Shown in pieces: positions 18,191 through 30,139 of a stretch of 64,000 bases of DNA. The position numbers were made by a program, and so were the translations under genes. The DNA comes from Semisulcospira habei. Lineage: Eukaryota > Mollusca > Gastropoda > Semisulcospiridae. The stretch lies in contig BTPG01000005.1 in NCBI GenBank assembly GCA_036245525.1, forward strand, positions 372,001-436,000. The letters are read 5' to 3'. Position 1 is the first letter of the stretch; every line of letters begins with the position of its first letter. Below the pieces are notes generated by a model that searched no databases, was not told the DNA's origin, and saw nothing but the letters and a program-made list of their open reading frames with translations.

Positions 18191-20447
18191 GAAGGAGGAG
18201 ACGCTCCGGACACGGGTTGTAGACCGCGCTGCGTGGTTGCTTGAGCATCGTGCTTGGGGTGGGAAGCGCCAGCGGGGGGGCCGTTGCGAGGTTCAGCAGG
18301 TCTGTGGTCCACGTCCTGGACCAGCAGAGCAGGGCCACCAGGAACAGAATCGTGTTGCACCCTCTGAGCTTGAGTAGGACCTTGGAGACTAGCACCGTCG
18401 GAGGGTAGGCATAGGCGACAAGACCGTCCCAGGGGATGGAAAGAGCGTCCACTGCCCAGGCCAGGGGATCTGGAATTGGAGAGACGAACAGAGGAAGCTT
18501 CCGATTCCATCTCGTGGCGAAGAGGTCGACCATGGGTGTCTCCCAGACTGTGCCGATCATCCGGAAGATGTCTGGACGCAGCGACCACTCGGTATGCAGC
18601 AGCTGACCGCGCCGAGAGAGGGAGTCGGCTAGGACATTCAGGTGACCCGGAATATGACGCGCCCGAAGAGTGATGTGCCGGTCCTCGCACCACCGAAGAA
18701 TCTGGTAGAGGAGGATGCTTAGTGAAGGAGAACGGGTCCCGCCCTGCCTCTGGATGTAGGCGACTACCATGGAGTTGTCTGAGAGGACTAGCAACTCCTG
18801 ATGTCGAAGGCGCAGTTCCCAAACAAGGAGGGCTTGCCAGACGGCCTTCAGTTCCAACCAGTTGATGTGCCAGGGCGGTGATTCCCGGGGCCACAGCCCG
18901 GAGGCAGTCTCGAATGACGGCAGGAGGTGAGCTCCCCAACCGGAGAGGCTCGCGTCGACGCACAGGGATAGGGTGGGAGGTGGCGAGAAGAGAGGCACTC
19001 CTGTCGCAAGCCATGAAGGATCCGCCCAACGTAGAAGGTGAGGACGGGTCAAGGCGGTGACCGGAACCGGTGCGTCGAGGTCGGCCGACGAAGGACGCCA
19101 GTGCAGGAGGAGGTGCAGTTGCACAGGTCGGGAGTAAAGACGTCCCAAGGGAAGGAGATCCGCTGCCGCGTTCATCAATCCCAGAAGCTGTAGCCACTGC
19201 CTGGCTGGTAACGTCGTCAACTGAGAAACCTGCCTCGCTAAATCTGCCAACTTCTGGATGCGTTTCTCCGGGAGCCGAACGATGTTGAGGTTGGTGAGGA
19301 ATTCCATACCCAGGTGCACAAAGTGTTGCGCTGGCACGAGGTCGGACTTGCCGAAGTTGACCAAGAAGCCGAGATCTTCGAGCAGGTGAAGAAGGGCATC
19401 CCGGTCCTGCATCAGGGTAGTCTCGGATTGGTTCCTCAAGAGCAGGTCGTCTAAATAGTTCGAGGTGGGACTCGTGGAAGTCCGACGGGCTCTGGCTACC
19501 ACAGCATCCATGATCCGAGTAAACACCCAAGGGCTGAGATTTAGGCCGAAAGGAAGAGCGCGAAACTGGTAGACCACTCCCTGGAAAGCGAAGCGCAGAT
19601 AACGTCTGGAGGCTGGGTGTATGGGTACATGAAGGTACGCATCCGAAAGGTCTAGACTGACTGCAAAGTCCATCGGTTGCACAGCGGCCCGCAAGGCCCG
19701 GGCGGTCTCCATGCGAAAGGAAGGAGCCACGATGAATTTGTTGAGTGCCGAGAGGTCTATGACTGGACGCCACTCGCCACCGGGTTTGGGTACTACAAAG
19801 AGCCGGCTGTAGAAAGCTGGGGAGTCGTGTCGCATCACCACCTCCGTGGCCGACTTCTGCAGCAAGGCAGCAACCTCAGCGCTGAGAGCCTCGGCTCTGG
19901 GTTGGTCTGACGGCAGCGCTGTCCACAACGGCGAGCAGCGCAGGGGAGGGGGCGACTGAAAGGAGATCAGGAGTCCCTTGGTGATGGTAGACAAGATCCA
20001 CGGGTCGTCTGGAAAAAGCGCTTGCCACACGTCGCTGTGGAGTGCTAGTCTCCCACTGACAGGGGACCCGGAAACGGCCGGCGGGGGACGAGAGAAGCAG
20101 TCACTGGGCCCTACCTCGCCCGGGCCGACGGGCAGGTCTGGGCCAGGAGCGCGCAGGGGGCGCAGCCTGTAGCGGGGCGGGCGCGGGGAAAGGCAGGAGG
20201 TCTGGGGGGGGGAGACGTCCACCTCTGGTATGGGGACGAACGCTGGGTCTGGCAGCCCGCAGGGAGCGACCCGAAGCCGTGCGGGGGACTCAAAAGGGAG
20301 CTGTAGAAGGGCGGCTGGGCCAGGAGTCCTTATTTGCCTCCTTGACAGCAAGCCAGTCGGGGCCGAACAGGAGCTCTCCTCCAAGGGAAGCTTGACGAAG
20401 CTGAGTCTTGACATCGGGCGGAATGGAGCAAAGGCGTAGAACCGCAT
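18024..20447 (-). CDS. RT-RH: DIRS copy A reverse transcriptase-RNase H polyprotein
   Basis: An open frame of 807 codons. RT motifs in order: RHDSPAFYSRLFVVPKPGG, EWRPVIDLSALN, LDLSDAYLHVPI, LRFAFQG, LPFGLNLSPWVF and the catalytic box NYLDDLLL (about residue 330). RNase H follows: LCVDASLSGWGAHL, WLELKAVWQALL, VLSDNSMVVAYIQRQGG, HIPGHLNVLADSLSR. The last third (VDLFATRWNRKLPLFVS... AYAYPP) matches the region after RNase H in DIRS1-type proteins that has been likened to a Dam-type N6-adenine methyltransferase; I treat that as uncertain. It overlaps the Gag frame upstream by about 160 bp and the YR frame downstream in another phase, so expression probably needs frameshifting or splicing. Confidence 0.88.
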   Translation of the reverse strand: MRFYAFAPFRPMSRLSFVKLPLEESSCSAPTGLLSRRQIRTPGPAALLQLPFESPARLRVAPCGLPDPAFVPIPEVDVSPPQTSCLSPRPPRYRLRPLRAPGPDLPVGPGEVGPSDCFSRPPPAVSGSPVSGRLALHSDVWQALFPDDPWILSTITKGLLISFQSPPPLRCSPLWTALPSDQPRAEALSAEVAALLQKSATEVVMRHDSPAFYSRLFVVPKPGGEWRPVIDLSALNKFIVAPSFRMETARALRAAVQPMDFAVSLDLSDAYLHVPIHPASRRYLRFAFQGVVYQFRALPFGLNLSPWVFTRIMDAVVARARRTSTSPTSNYLDDLLLRNQSETTLMQDRDALLHLLEDLGFLVNFGKSDLVPAQHFVHLGMEFLTNLNIVRLPEKRIQKLADLARQVSQLTTLPARQWLQLLGLMNAAADLLPLGRLYSRPVQLHLLLHWRPSSADLDAPVPVTALTRPHLLRWADPSWLATGVPLFSPPPTLSLCVDASLSGWGAHLLPSFETASGLWPRESPPWHINWLELKAVWQALLVWELRLRHQELLVLSDNSMVVAYIQRQGGTRSPSLSILLYQILRWCEDRHITLRARHIPGHLNVLADSLSRRGQLLHTEWSLRPDIFRMIGTVWETPMVDLFATRWNRKLPLFVSPIPDPLAWAVDALSIPWDGLVAYAYPPTVLVSKVLLKLRGCNTILFLVALLCWSRTWTTDLLNLATAPPLALPTPSTMLKQPRSAVYNPCPERLLLHAWRLSGKPSPLEASRVRQWMRSLQPAGPRPDVFTKASGESSVPGVTTDVFPPPN

Positions 20448-22442
20448 CCCGTCTCAACAAATCGCAGTTAAGGGCCGCCGCCATCGCATTGACGGAGGCG
20501 TGGTAGGCCGCACGGTTCCCAGAAATGGCCAACGCTAGCAGGTCCCCAAACAGAGAAGACAAGGAAGGATGCCAGGCATCTTCAACTCGACGAACGATAG
20601 CTTGCGTCGCTAGATCCAGGAAACCCGCTGCCGCGAGGGCGTTCCGAACGAGCGTCGCTGTCTGATCCACGCCCGGAAGAAGACACTGCCGTAGGGAAGC
20701 ACCAGTAAAGGAAGACGCCGCAGGGTCCAGCTTAGGCAGGCGGCAAGAAAAACTCTGCGAATGTCCCGCATACCAAGACTGTCGAAAAGAAATATCCAAA
20801 CCCTCCGGCCACCTTGAGTCCGAAAAGAAACCAGAAACGCCGCAGCGACCTTGCGAGAGATGAGCAGAAAAGGCTTCGCAAATGTCCTTAAAGCCGGGTG
20901 GTTGAGGAAGAGACTTAAACCGCTTGCCCTGACGATCGGCATCAACGGAGGCGGACGCCTTCCTCTTGAGGGGGGGGGGGACGGAGGACAGATATCCGCT
21001 GGGAGGCAATCCGCAATGATGTGCGCCGCTTCATCTAGTGCCCGAAGAGTCTCCAACCTGTGTCCCATGGATGACGGCTGTAGCTCCTCATCATCAGGCG
21101 AGAGAAGAGACAGATCTGGGCTGGGCTCTCGAAGGAGGGCAGAAACCGACTCCGTAGGGTACAAGCTGAGAGCGTCGTCTTCAATAGGAACAGTGCTGGG
21201 GGCTACGTCCACCACTGGTCGAGTAGCAAGGATAGCCGCATTGTCAGTCCGGGAGGCTGGCGTAACCCTAAGCGGCGAGCATCTCACCGGCGGGGAAAGC
21301 CAAGAGCGCCGTAGAGCCGAACGCTCTCGCGACGAACTCCGTGACGTGAAAGACGTCCGACGCAATCTGTGGTGATCGTGGTGGGAGATGCTGCGCTGCC
21401 TGGAGCGGTAGCGGCGATGGGAAGACACCGAACGTCGATGCCGGCGTGACGGGGAACTGTGGGACGAGTCGCGCCTAGCGCGAGCTCGAGGGGGTCGGGT
21501 AGAAGCTGAGTGGCGGGAAGAAACTTTCCGTCGCTTCGACGAGTCCCTGGAGCGCGACCAACGACTAGAGGAGGAAGAGCGTTGGTGGTGTAAACGGGGC
21601 AAAGCTGGGCCGCGTCTCAGGCTGCGTGACCAGGAATGGGGACGCGAATGCCGAGCAATCCTGTCTGATCTATGTGCCATATAGTTGGTCCTGGAGTGAA
21701 GATTTGAGGAGACCAAAACATTGTTCGTGTCGGACGAGTTGAAGGGCATAACACGTCCAAGTAAAGGAGAGGGCTGATCACTGACCTGGTTGGCTGTGGC
21801 GTTCGGTGTCTCAGTCAGGACGTCTACCGAATTCGCCGCATGTGCCTGTGCATCAATCTGTGACTGCTTGGAAGTCACAACCGGGTAGCGACCACTCGAC
21901 GGGACTGTGGTGGATACCGGTTTCTTTACAAGAGGCTTAGCTGGCAGGCCTCGCCGATCCTGAACCGCACAGCGACCACTCGACGGGACTGTGGTGGATG
22001 CCGGTTTTAGCGCTCTAGCTCGCAGCCGAGGCTGCTGAGTCGGGGGTGCTACCACACGGTAGGGGCCACTCGGCGGGTCTGTGGCGCATACCGGGGATGG
22101 ATCGGAACCCCGAGCTGGGGTGGGTTGTTCTCTGCCGTAGAAACGCAGAAGGTCTGTCCACTGCTTTTCCGGCCAAGGGGCGCAGACCGGGCACGGTTTA
22201 GTTGAGGCACAACCGGAACAGTTCAGGCAAAGGGAATGATCGTCACACGGCCACTGAAACTGCCCACATCTCAAGCAGGTGCGTACTTGCCCACTGTAAC
22301 ACAAAGAATAATGAGATTCGAACGAGCGTGCCCCCGCGGGCACGTGACCACGAACCGCGCTTGAACGAAATTTTCGATTAAAATAAGCTTGTGCCGAGGC
22401 CCGGCACTCTACCCACACCCCGAGCGCCTGGCGTAGGCTCAA
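20290..22442 (-). CDS. gag: DIRS copy A Gag-like protein (one frameshift)
   Basis: Minus-strand frame from 22442. It begins with a Cys-rich block (CLRCGQFQWPCDDHSLCLNC then CASTKPCPVC, about residues 55-90) that could bind zinc, followed by three imperfect repeats containing STTVPSSGRY/C, a long Ser-Arg-rich tract (about residues 265-390) and an acidic stretch. At the ten-base G run near 20971-20981 the frame shifts and continues in another phase to 20290 with a capsid-like helical domain (CEAFSAHLSQG..., RNALAAAGFLDLATQAIVRR, LLALAISGNRAAYHASVNAM). The homopolymer shift may be an assembly error. Confidence 0.7.
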
Positions 22443-23123
22443 ACCGAATCTTTACCTCGCCATTCGAAGAGGAGAGACCAACAGGCCAAGACCAACGAAC
22501 CATGTGGCGGGCAGATGACCAGGCGAAGAGGTAGCTCGAACTGTCACCGGTCGAAGGCACAAGAGTCCGCCACCACCGCACGAGAGAAGAAGCGGCAAGA
22601 AGATAGTCCGTCCTCACTTGAAACGTATCCAAAGGATGAACGACGAGCGAACACACCAGTCACAGTTCTCAAGCACACAAGCCCCTCGGAACCGGCGAAG
22701 CAGAACCGGTCCCAAAATGGCGCAGAGACCAGTCCAAGCGGCCACCACACGAAAAGTTCACCGGTACCGTTGAAGGCTAGTCCAAGGCACCACACAACTG
22801 CAAAGCAGTCTCACACGAAGGGTCGAAGCCTAAGGTCCACGGAACAAAAGTCCGACCGGAAAAGTCACAAGAAACGCAGAGCTCACGACGTACACAACCG
22901 TTCTGAACCAGCAAAGAAATTGAATGAGAGCGGGAAGTGCGGAGCGCATGCGTGGTGTAACAGGAAGGGAGGCTGGCCAGGCTTCCGCCCAGTCTATGGC
23001 GCCCCTCTCCTGCCATAATGACCATAATCGTACACAACAAATTTTTTGGGCTAAAATTAGACTAGCAAAGAAATAATCCCTTATAGTAATACCATCGGTA
23101 ATGTGTTTTGAGAAAACAAATGT
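22443..23123 (-). repeat. DIRS copy A 5' leader and right inverted terminal repeat
   Basis: Non-coding leader of the minus-strand element. Its outer 210 bp (about 22914-23123) are the inverted complement of 17115-17325, including GCGCATGCGTGGTGTAACAG, the GGCGCCCCTCTCCTGCC block and ACCATCGGTAATGTG at the end. Confidence 0.75.
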
Positions 23124-23172
23124 AATATCGCATGTTTATCTGGGGTTTTAATCTACAACACGCTACAACAGA

Positions 23173-23268
23173 GAGAGGATTGACCACGACAGTTCAAGAG
23201 TGGTGTCAGAATATTTTGGCACCAAGCTATTCTGACACCACCATTGAACTATCATGGTCGATCTGTCT
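23173..23268. repeat. P1 hairpin, shortened
   Basis: Arms CACGACAGTTCAAGAGTGG and CCACCATTGAACTATCATGG around a reduced AATATTTTGGCACCAAGC centre. A diverged member of the family. Confidence 0.6.
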
Positions 23269-23541
23269 CTAGAACTTCGACGCATACCTCAGAAAACATT
23301 TACAAAATTTCATCCTCGGGGTTTAACGAATTGACTGTTTTCATTAAAACACCTGCAAATTCTGCAATACTTCTGATTTCCAGAAATCGCCTATCCTCTT
23401 GAGCTCCTGCAGACACATATACTAAGAGAACGGTTGCCCCTTCACACAAAAACTGCCTCTGACTGGCAAAACTCCACCCCATGTATATCCTCAGTGAGGA
23501 AGAGATCATAGTTTTTGGACAACAACATGTACAGCCCTCAC

Positions 23542-26500
23542 CTGTAGGGGTATCCCTGATACTTGGATCGGAATATGGACAGCAGGAGACTGAAGAAAAT
23601 GGCCACACACCCAAGGCCGATCAGTGCCATGACTGAAACAGAAGCAAACACTTAGGAAATATATGGATAAAATTAAAAGAGGAAATGCTGAACAATATTC
23701 TATCCTTTTGAAAGAAGGTGTTTCAAAAGAAAAGTAACAAATTTATGTTAAACCACTGGCTTGTAACAGTTAACCCATTACATCCTGAGGCTGTTTTAAA
23801 TTTGCTTCTTGTGCTATCAAGGCTAAATCACAGATTAGGAGAAAGATCAAGCATTTTAGTTCAAGGGTGGTGTCAGAATAGTTTGGTGCCATATACACCA
23901 AGCTATTCTGGCACCACCCTTGAACTAAGATTTCAAGCAGTGATGTATCAGGATGAAAAGGGTTAACATAAACCTCTGTATTCAGCGTGAGGTCGCTCTC
24001 ACAGCAAATACCAAATTTACAAACAGAAAAGTTCCCCTGCAAGGTTCTTTCACCAGCAGGATACAAGGGCTGATGTGAGCTGCTCACCGAGATCTGTACC
24101 AGCTGCACATCATGAAGTGGTACATTTTTTTAATGAAATGTAGGAGGGCGAGGTCCAAAGTTTTTAACTGTTTATTTTCCTGTTTCTTTACAAACGAATT
24201 CAAACCATTTTTGGTGAGCATTTGCCCCAAACACTTATGGACAAAGTCATGAAATCAGACGAAGGATAAACAGTCGTATGATTAAAAGTGCAGTGACCCC
24301 TTGACTCCCAGAACTAAATTACTTCCATTTCATACAATGCTATTCCACATTATGTGTTAACCTTTTGATTGTAGGATGGAAATTATTAAGCCATTCATTC
24401 AGTCCTCTCTGCGCCGTCTGGTGCTTGAGGCGACGGCAAGGGAGCGCCACTTTTGTCTGTCAGCTGCTATTTTGGGTGCTGTTTGCAGAGTAAGGCCTCT
24501 GTTCTTGAGCTCTCGCTCCACGGTTCGGCGCCACGTCTCCTTTGGTCGCCCACGGTTTCTCTTCCCCTGTGGTGTCCATCTCAGTGCCACCCTTGGTAAT
24601 AAGTCGGGTGACATTCTGCAAACGTGGCCTAGCCATCTCCATCTCCGTGTGGCGATGATTTCAGCGATGCTGTCTGCGCCTGCTCTCTTCCGTAGTTCCT
24701 CGTTTGTAATCATGTTTGGCCAGAAGACCTTCATGATCCGTCGCAGGCACTTGTTCTGGAAGACTTCCAGCTTGCGTTCCGTAGCAGTAGTGGATTTCCA
24801 GCACTCTGACCCATAGAGAAGGACACTCAGCACGTTACTCTTAAAAATACGAAGCTTGGTGTGGATGCTCAGGTTTGTGGTCCTCAAATTATTAAGCCAG
24901 GGCTTCCGTTTTAGTGCGTCTGTGCGTCCCTGACGCATTCAAACTCAAAATCACGTACTGAAAATTTAACTAAGGGGTAGTCAGACGCACTAAAATTCAG
25001 TGCATCTGCATACAAGATGCATCATCCTTGCACCACCGTGCGTACCCTAACAGAGGTGGGTGACAGTCGTTCTACTTTTAGTGACGAGTTGGTTCCTTTA
25101 GCCGCTCGCTTGGGCGAGGCTGCGTTCAGAATCACCCCAACTCCGGGGTCCGTGCGAGTGTAACTACATGGGCAAACTTTTAGTTTATGAGTGGTGTTAG
25201 CATGTTATTACAAAGTGCGCGCTATATGTTAAACGCGTTACTTATTGTGACGTCACCATTCATACTATTATGGGATATGGCATCATGCGTTTCACTTTTG
25301 ATCTTGAACAAGTTGTAAATGGCGGAGAAAAAAGCAAAGGAAGCTGGAATGCTTTGGATTCTTCAATCCGGCACTGTCTAATCTTGATAACAGCATAGAA
25401 GAAAGTTGCTCTTCGACACCGCCGTCTCCACTGTCAAGCGACAGTACCAGAAATGATACCCCTGGGTCGTGTGTGGCACCGCCATTGCGACACAGTTTTC
25501 AGAGTTCATGGCTGCGTGTATTTCCATGGCTAAAGCACGACGGCACGCGGATGACATGCACAATATGCATGTAGGTAAACTCAAAAAGGAAGTCCAGAAA
25601 TTTGAACAAAAATAAGTTTGTCAGTTTTTTATCGTGGTCGATTCATCTTCTTGTACACAGTTATTAGGCAAAAGCTCTAAAACTGAAGAAATACGTCTTT
25701 CAGGGTAAATGGGTTGAAATCAACTTTTAAGTACATCAGTACACACAAACACAGAGAGAGACAGAGTATAGACAAGTCAGACTTTGGTTGTCAATCTGCA
25801 TTCAGCAGAAAAGGCTATATTCTCTGTTACATTATTAAATGATCATACAAATAAATACATATATGTGTTTTTCTGTGTGTGAGAGAGAGAGACAGGCTTT
25901 TGCACGATAGCTCACCAGTTAAAGAATCAGTATCATGGAAAGGACACACACACTTTCACAAAAAATTTAAAGAGGAGAGAGCAAAATGAGTTAAAGGCCC
26001 ACTACCGCCATAACTGTTCAAAGATACACTTCTATAACAAACGGTTACGAAACGCTCCACACTGGTCTAGTTATGGTTCATTTGGACAAAGGAGAATCCA
26101 GTTCAGCACACGTCTTAATATTGAGTAACCTGACAATGACTCCACTCATGTTTATAAATACAGTGCTATCAGTATGAGAAACAGCTAAAAATAGTTTTAA
26201 ACGCTAACAGCTGCACAAAATAAATAAGTGCGATTACGCATGTGCTGTTGCTGCCTGCCCAAACTGCTGTTAAAGTTCGTTAGGTGTGCCGACAAGACAT
26301 AACAAACACAAATGGGGTAGAAACGTGTCTTCGGTTTTATGCGTAATGCTACTTTAATTTATTTTAAAGAACATACAGATGATGCAGTTTTTCTTAAATA
26401 AATTTGCAGACCCTCTATTATGCTCAGATGGGGTCTGTGTACCCTCTAAAATTTATACCTGGGGGTCTACAGACCCTTTAACCTGTTTTAGGGTTACAGA

Positions 26501-29461
26501 AGCCCGGTAAGTCCTATTTGTCAAAGGATTGACATTATTAATAATTATGTATATGAACAAGTTTCAAGTATCTGTTTGTGCGGTTTCTACTTACTTCGTC
26601 TCTTGCCAGCGTCTCCCTTCATTGTGTGTGCCTCATTCAGGAGCAGGAAGCCAACGACGACTGCACCATCTGACTCGGGCTAAGGTACAATATACTTTTA
26701 CTGGCCACATAATCCTGAGAACAATCACAGAGTTAACTAGAAGTTAACAATCAATTGACTCACTTGAGCATGCAGAAGCTTGTTCTGTTTATAGGTGGTT
26801 GCACACACAAGCGTGTTCATCCAGGGTTCAAATAGGACACCAAATATTTCGTCACTACAACATATGCCTACCTTTGGCTGTCGGTAGCGCTTTTTGTCGA
26901 GGTGATTCCTGCAGGAATCACCCCGACAAAAAGCGCTACCTACAGCCAAAGGAAACATAACCACTCTCATTTCATACTACCCCGAAGCTTGTTTCTCCTT
27001 CAACCCTCACCCCTCGTCGCATACACACCGCAAAATGTGGTAACACATTCAATCCTCAAGCATACGTTTTTGAAACACAAAACTAGCAGGGAAAAAGGAT
27101 ACGCAGCAGCATGACGATGTAGGTCTCCATGATGAACTGACCCTGACTGCTGCCATGGATGTAGTGCTGCAATACAAACAAAATTCAGCTAAAGACGAGC
27201 CGAGAATTCTGAAAAAAAATTCCAAATTTTATACCAGCAAACAGTCAAATCTACTTAACTCTCTGGCTGTCGGTAGTGGTTTTTTGTCATGATGATTCCT
27301 GCAGGAATCACAGAGACATAAACCGCTACCAACAGCCAAAGGGTTAGTCAAAATTCATATACCATATCACTTTAACCCTTATCAATCGGAATACACCAGT
27401 GTGTGAAATAAGTTTGACCAAAATAGTTTAAGGGTAGTGCCAGAATAGGTTGGCGCCTCTAGTAGCCAAGCTATTCTGGCACCACCCTTGAACTAACGCC
27501 AATCAGTCTATATCCTTATCTGTAAGTACTATAATGTAGCTTGCATATGGCAGTGTACAAATTTGAAGCTTTTAATAATAATGAGTACTTGAATAGTGCC
27601 TAACCTCAGATTAGAGCTCTAGCTCTAGGCGCTTAACAAAAACTAATTGTACAAAACAATTAATTACAAAAACGCAATTTACAAAAAGTACTAAAACAAA
27701 ATACAACGCACTCTGTAAACAAGCTATAAAGTCACCATTCAAAGTGCAACGCTTATTGACTCATACTCGCGCGCACACACACACTACTTCTAACAGAGAT
27801 AGAGATGACTTTAACATGACAGGTGTGTGACAAAGTCATTTGTAGCAGACAGAAAAAATATGGGTCTTTAGGGCTTGCCTGAATGCCTCTCTCGAATCCA
27901 CGTAACTCAGTTCGCGTGGGAGGTCATTCCAAACAACTGGGCTCTGGTACCTGAATGACCTCTCACCGAACGACTTTGTTTTGACAAGAGGGATGCGTAA
28001 AACTCGAGAGTTGGCAGCAGAGCACAAATTCTGTCTTGAGGGTTATACAATTGGAGAAGAGAGGAGAGGTAGTGTAACAGGTAACACAACTGTGAGTCAT
28101 GCATGAAATTTTGTACTGAATCCTAGCTGTTGCAGGTAATCAGTGAAAAGCAGACAGATGGGGTGTGATATGATCTGATCTAGGGACTCTAAGAGCAGCT
28201 GAGTTTTGAATTTTCTGGAGTTTGCCAATCAGACACTGGGAACAGCCCACCAAAAGAGCATTGCAATAGTCTAATTTAGATAAAACAAAAGCGCAGACAA
28301 GTACTTTAGTTGCTTCAGGTGTCAGATAGTGGCAGACTGAAGCAATACATTGCCTCAGTATGATATGGGTTGAGCAACCAAAGGGGTAATAACGATCAAA
28401 ATAATGCAAGACTGAAACAGGCTCACAGTTTAACCCCTTGTTCTGACAGAAAGTAATTATAATCCAACTGCGAGAGGCAGACACCTGGAGTAGAATCGAA
28501 GGAGAAGCACAGGACAGGAGTTGCTGGAGGTCTCTCGTCGATGGCCTATACCCGGGTAGGGGTGACAGGCGTAAGTAAGTAAGTAAGCGAGAGGCAGAGA
28601 TCTTCATGAGCCCCCGCAGTTGCGGGGGGTTCATGAGGATCTATGCCTCTTGCTGACACCTCTGTAAATCCATGTTTCTTGGAGGGGGGTTAAGCTCTTT
28701 GGACTTAAATTTTAAAAAAAGATGTCAGAACCACAGTCCGCATCTACCGGCAGTGAAGGGGTTAAGAACATCTGCTTGATGTTCACTGCAACAGTACAAG
28801 GCTAGAAATGATCACTTGTCGGTGAACCTCATCAAGAGAAGTTCTGGGAGAGGGATCAAACATACAGAATAGTGTCCAGGTGCTAAGCAAATTTAACCCT
28901 TTTAGCCCCACGGGTGCATTTCCCAAATTTTGGAAGTGTTACTTAACGACCATGTACCAGTTGCCGGGCCCTATGAAGACTATTAGCCATTGTGAAAAAA
29001 CGCAAACTGAAGTGGTATGGGCATGTCACACGTTCAGCAGGGCTTGCCAAAACAATCCTGCAAGGCACTGTGCAAGGAGGACGAAGGAGAGGAAGACGGA
29101 GGAAAAGATGGGAGGACAATATCTCAGAGTGGAGAGGTCTGAAGCTGGGCGATACGCTAAAAATGGCAGAGAACAGAGAGGAATGGAGGGAGCTGGTTGC
29201 CAAGTCATCAGTGGTGCCCCAACGGTCGGCAAGACTATAGGATATAGATAGATAGATAGACCAGTTGCCGGAGGTGGATTGACCATGGTAATTTAAGGGT
29301 AGCTTGGTGCCTTCAGGCGACAAGCTAATCTGGCACTACCCTTGAATTATCATTGTCAATCAATCTCCTGCTGTGGGGACTCGGGGCTAAATGGGTTAAT
29401 CAGGCATGGGAATTGCCCAAGCAAAAATCATTTCCACGGGCCGAAAAATCAAACGACGGGG

Positions 29462-29498
<37 letters not shown>

Positions 29499-30102
29499 TA
29501 GTCACGACGCCTTCATTTCAGGGACCCCAAAAAAATCGGCAAATACAATGCACGTCTGTGCACCTAGGTTTACTGCGCAGCGCGGCGCACTCGGTCACCG
29601 GTGCGGGTCGCGGACACAGCCTGCCGCGTCATATCCTGCCCGCAATGTTAAACCGGTGCTCTGCTCGTTTTGCTACCCAAGTTTTTTTTCTCTCGCAGAG
29701 ACGCCTTTTTATTTTCGCGGACCATCTCTTCTTTTTCACGGAATATCACAGAATTCGCAGACAATTCCCATGCCTGGTTAATAAAGCACTACACTTGAGA
29801 TACTATGGTCAAACAATGAGAATAAACTGTCGTTCATGTGATACTAACCATCTGCCCTGTGCTGGGGTTGCGGTGCATGAGAGGTGGGCCACGAATGTGA
29901 TTCCACATCTGTCCTGAGATCATGGCAAATATCACAGCCTGCAGAAACAAACAAACATGATAAATCTGGTGTCAACATGCATAAGCTCATTTACTGCATT
30001 TTTCTGGGGATGGTATGGGGGTGTAAATTGTAAATTTTTGGAGGCAAAATATTATGAGGTATCTGCATGTACACATACACATTTCAGAGATCTCCCCCCC
30101 CC

Positions 30103-30139
<37 letters not shown>

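Larger units (their letters stand above)
17115..23123 (-). mobile_element. DIRS-like tyrosine-recombinase retrotransposon, copy A
   Basis: About 6 kb, coding on the minus strand in the order Gag-like, RT-RNase H, tyrosine recombinase (YR) remnant. It has DIRS-type termini: inverted terminal repeats (ACCGATGGTATTACTATAAG at 17155 and its complement at 23076) plus, inside the left end at about 17388-17480, an internal complementary region that joins the complement of the left terminus to the right terminus. Both ends meet at the word ATGT (17115-17118 and 23120-23123) with no longer target duplication, as expected for YR insertion. Gag and RT are close to intact, but the YR has a large internal deletion, so the copy is not autonomous. 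Confidence 0.9.

Noticed and set aside
17830..19773. N-terminal two-thirds of the 723-codon minus-strand frame
   Set aside because: It is an out-of-phase shadow of the RT-RNase H gene; only its last 190 codons code for the recombinase N-terminus.
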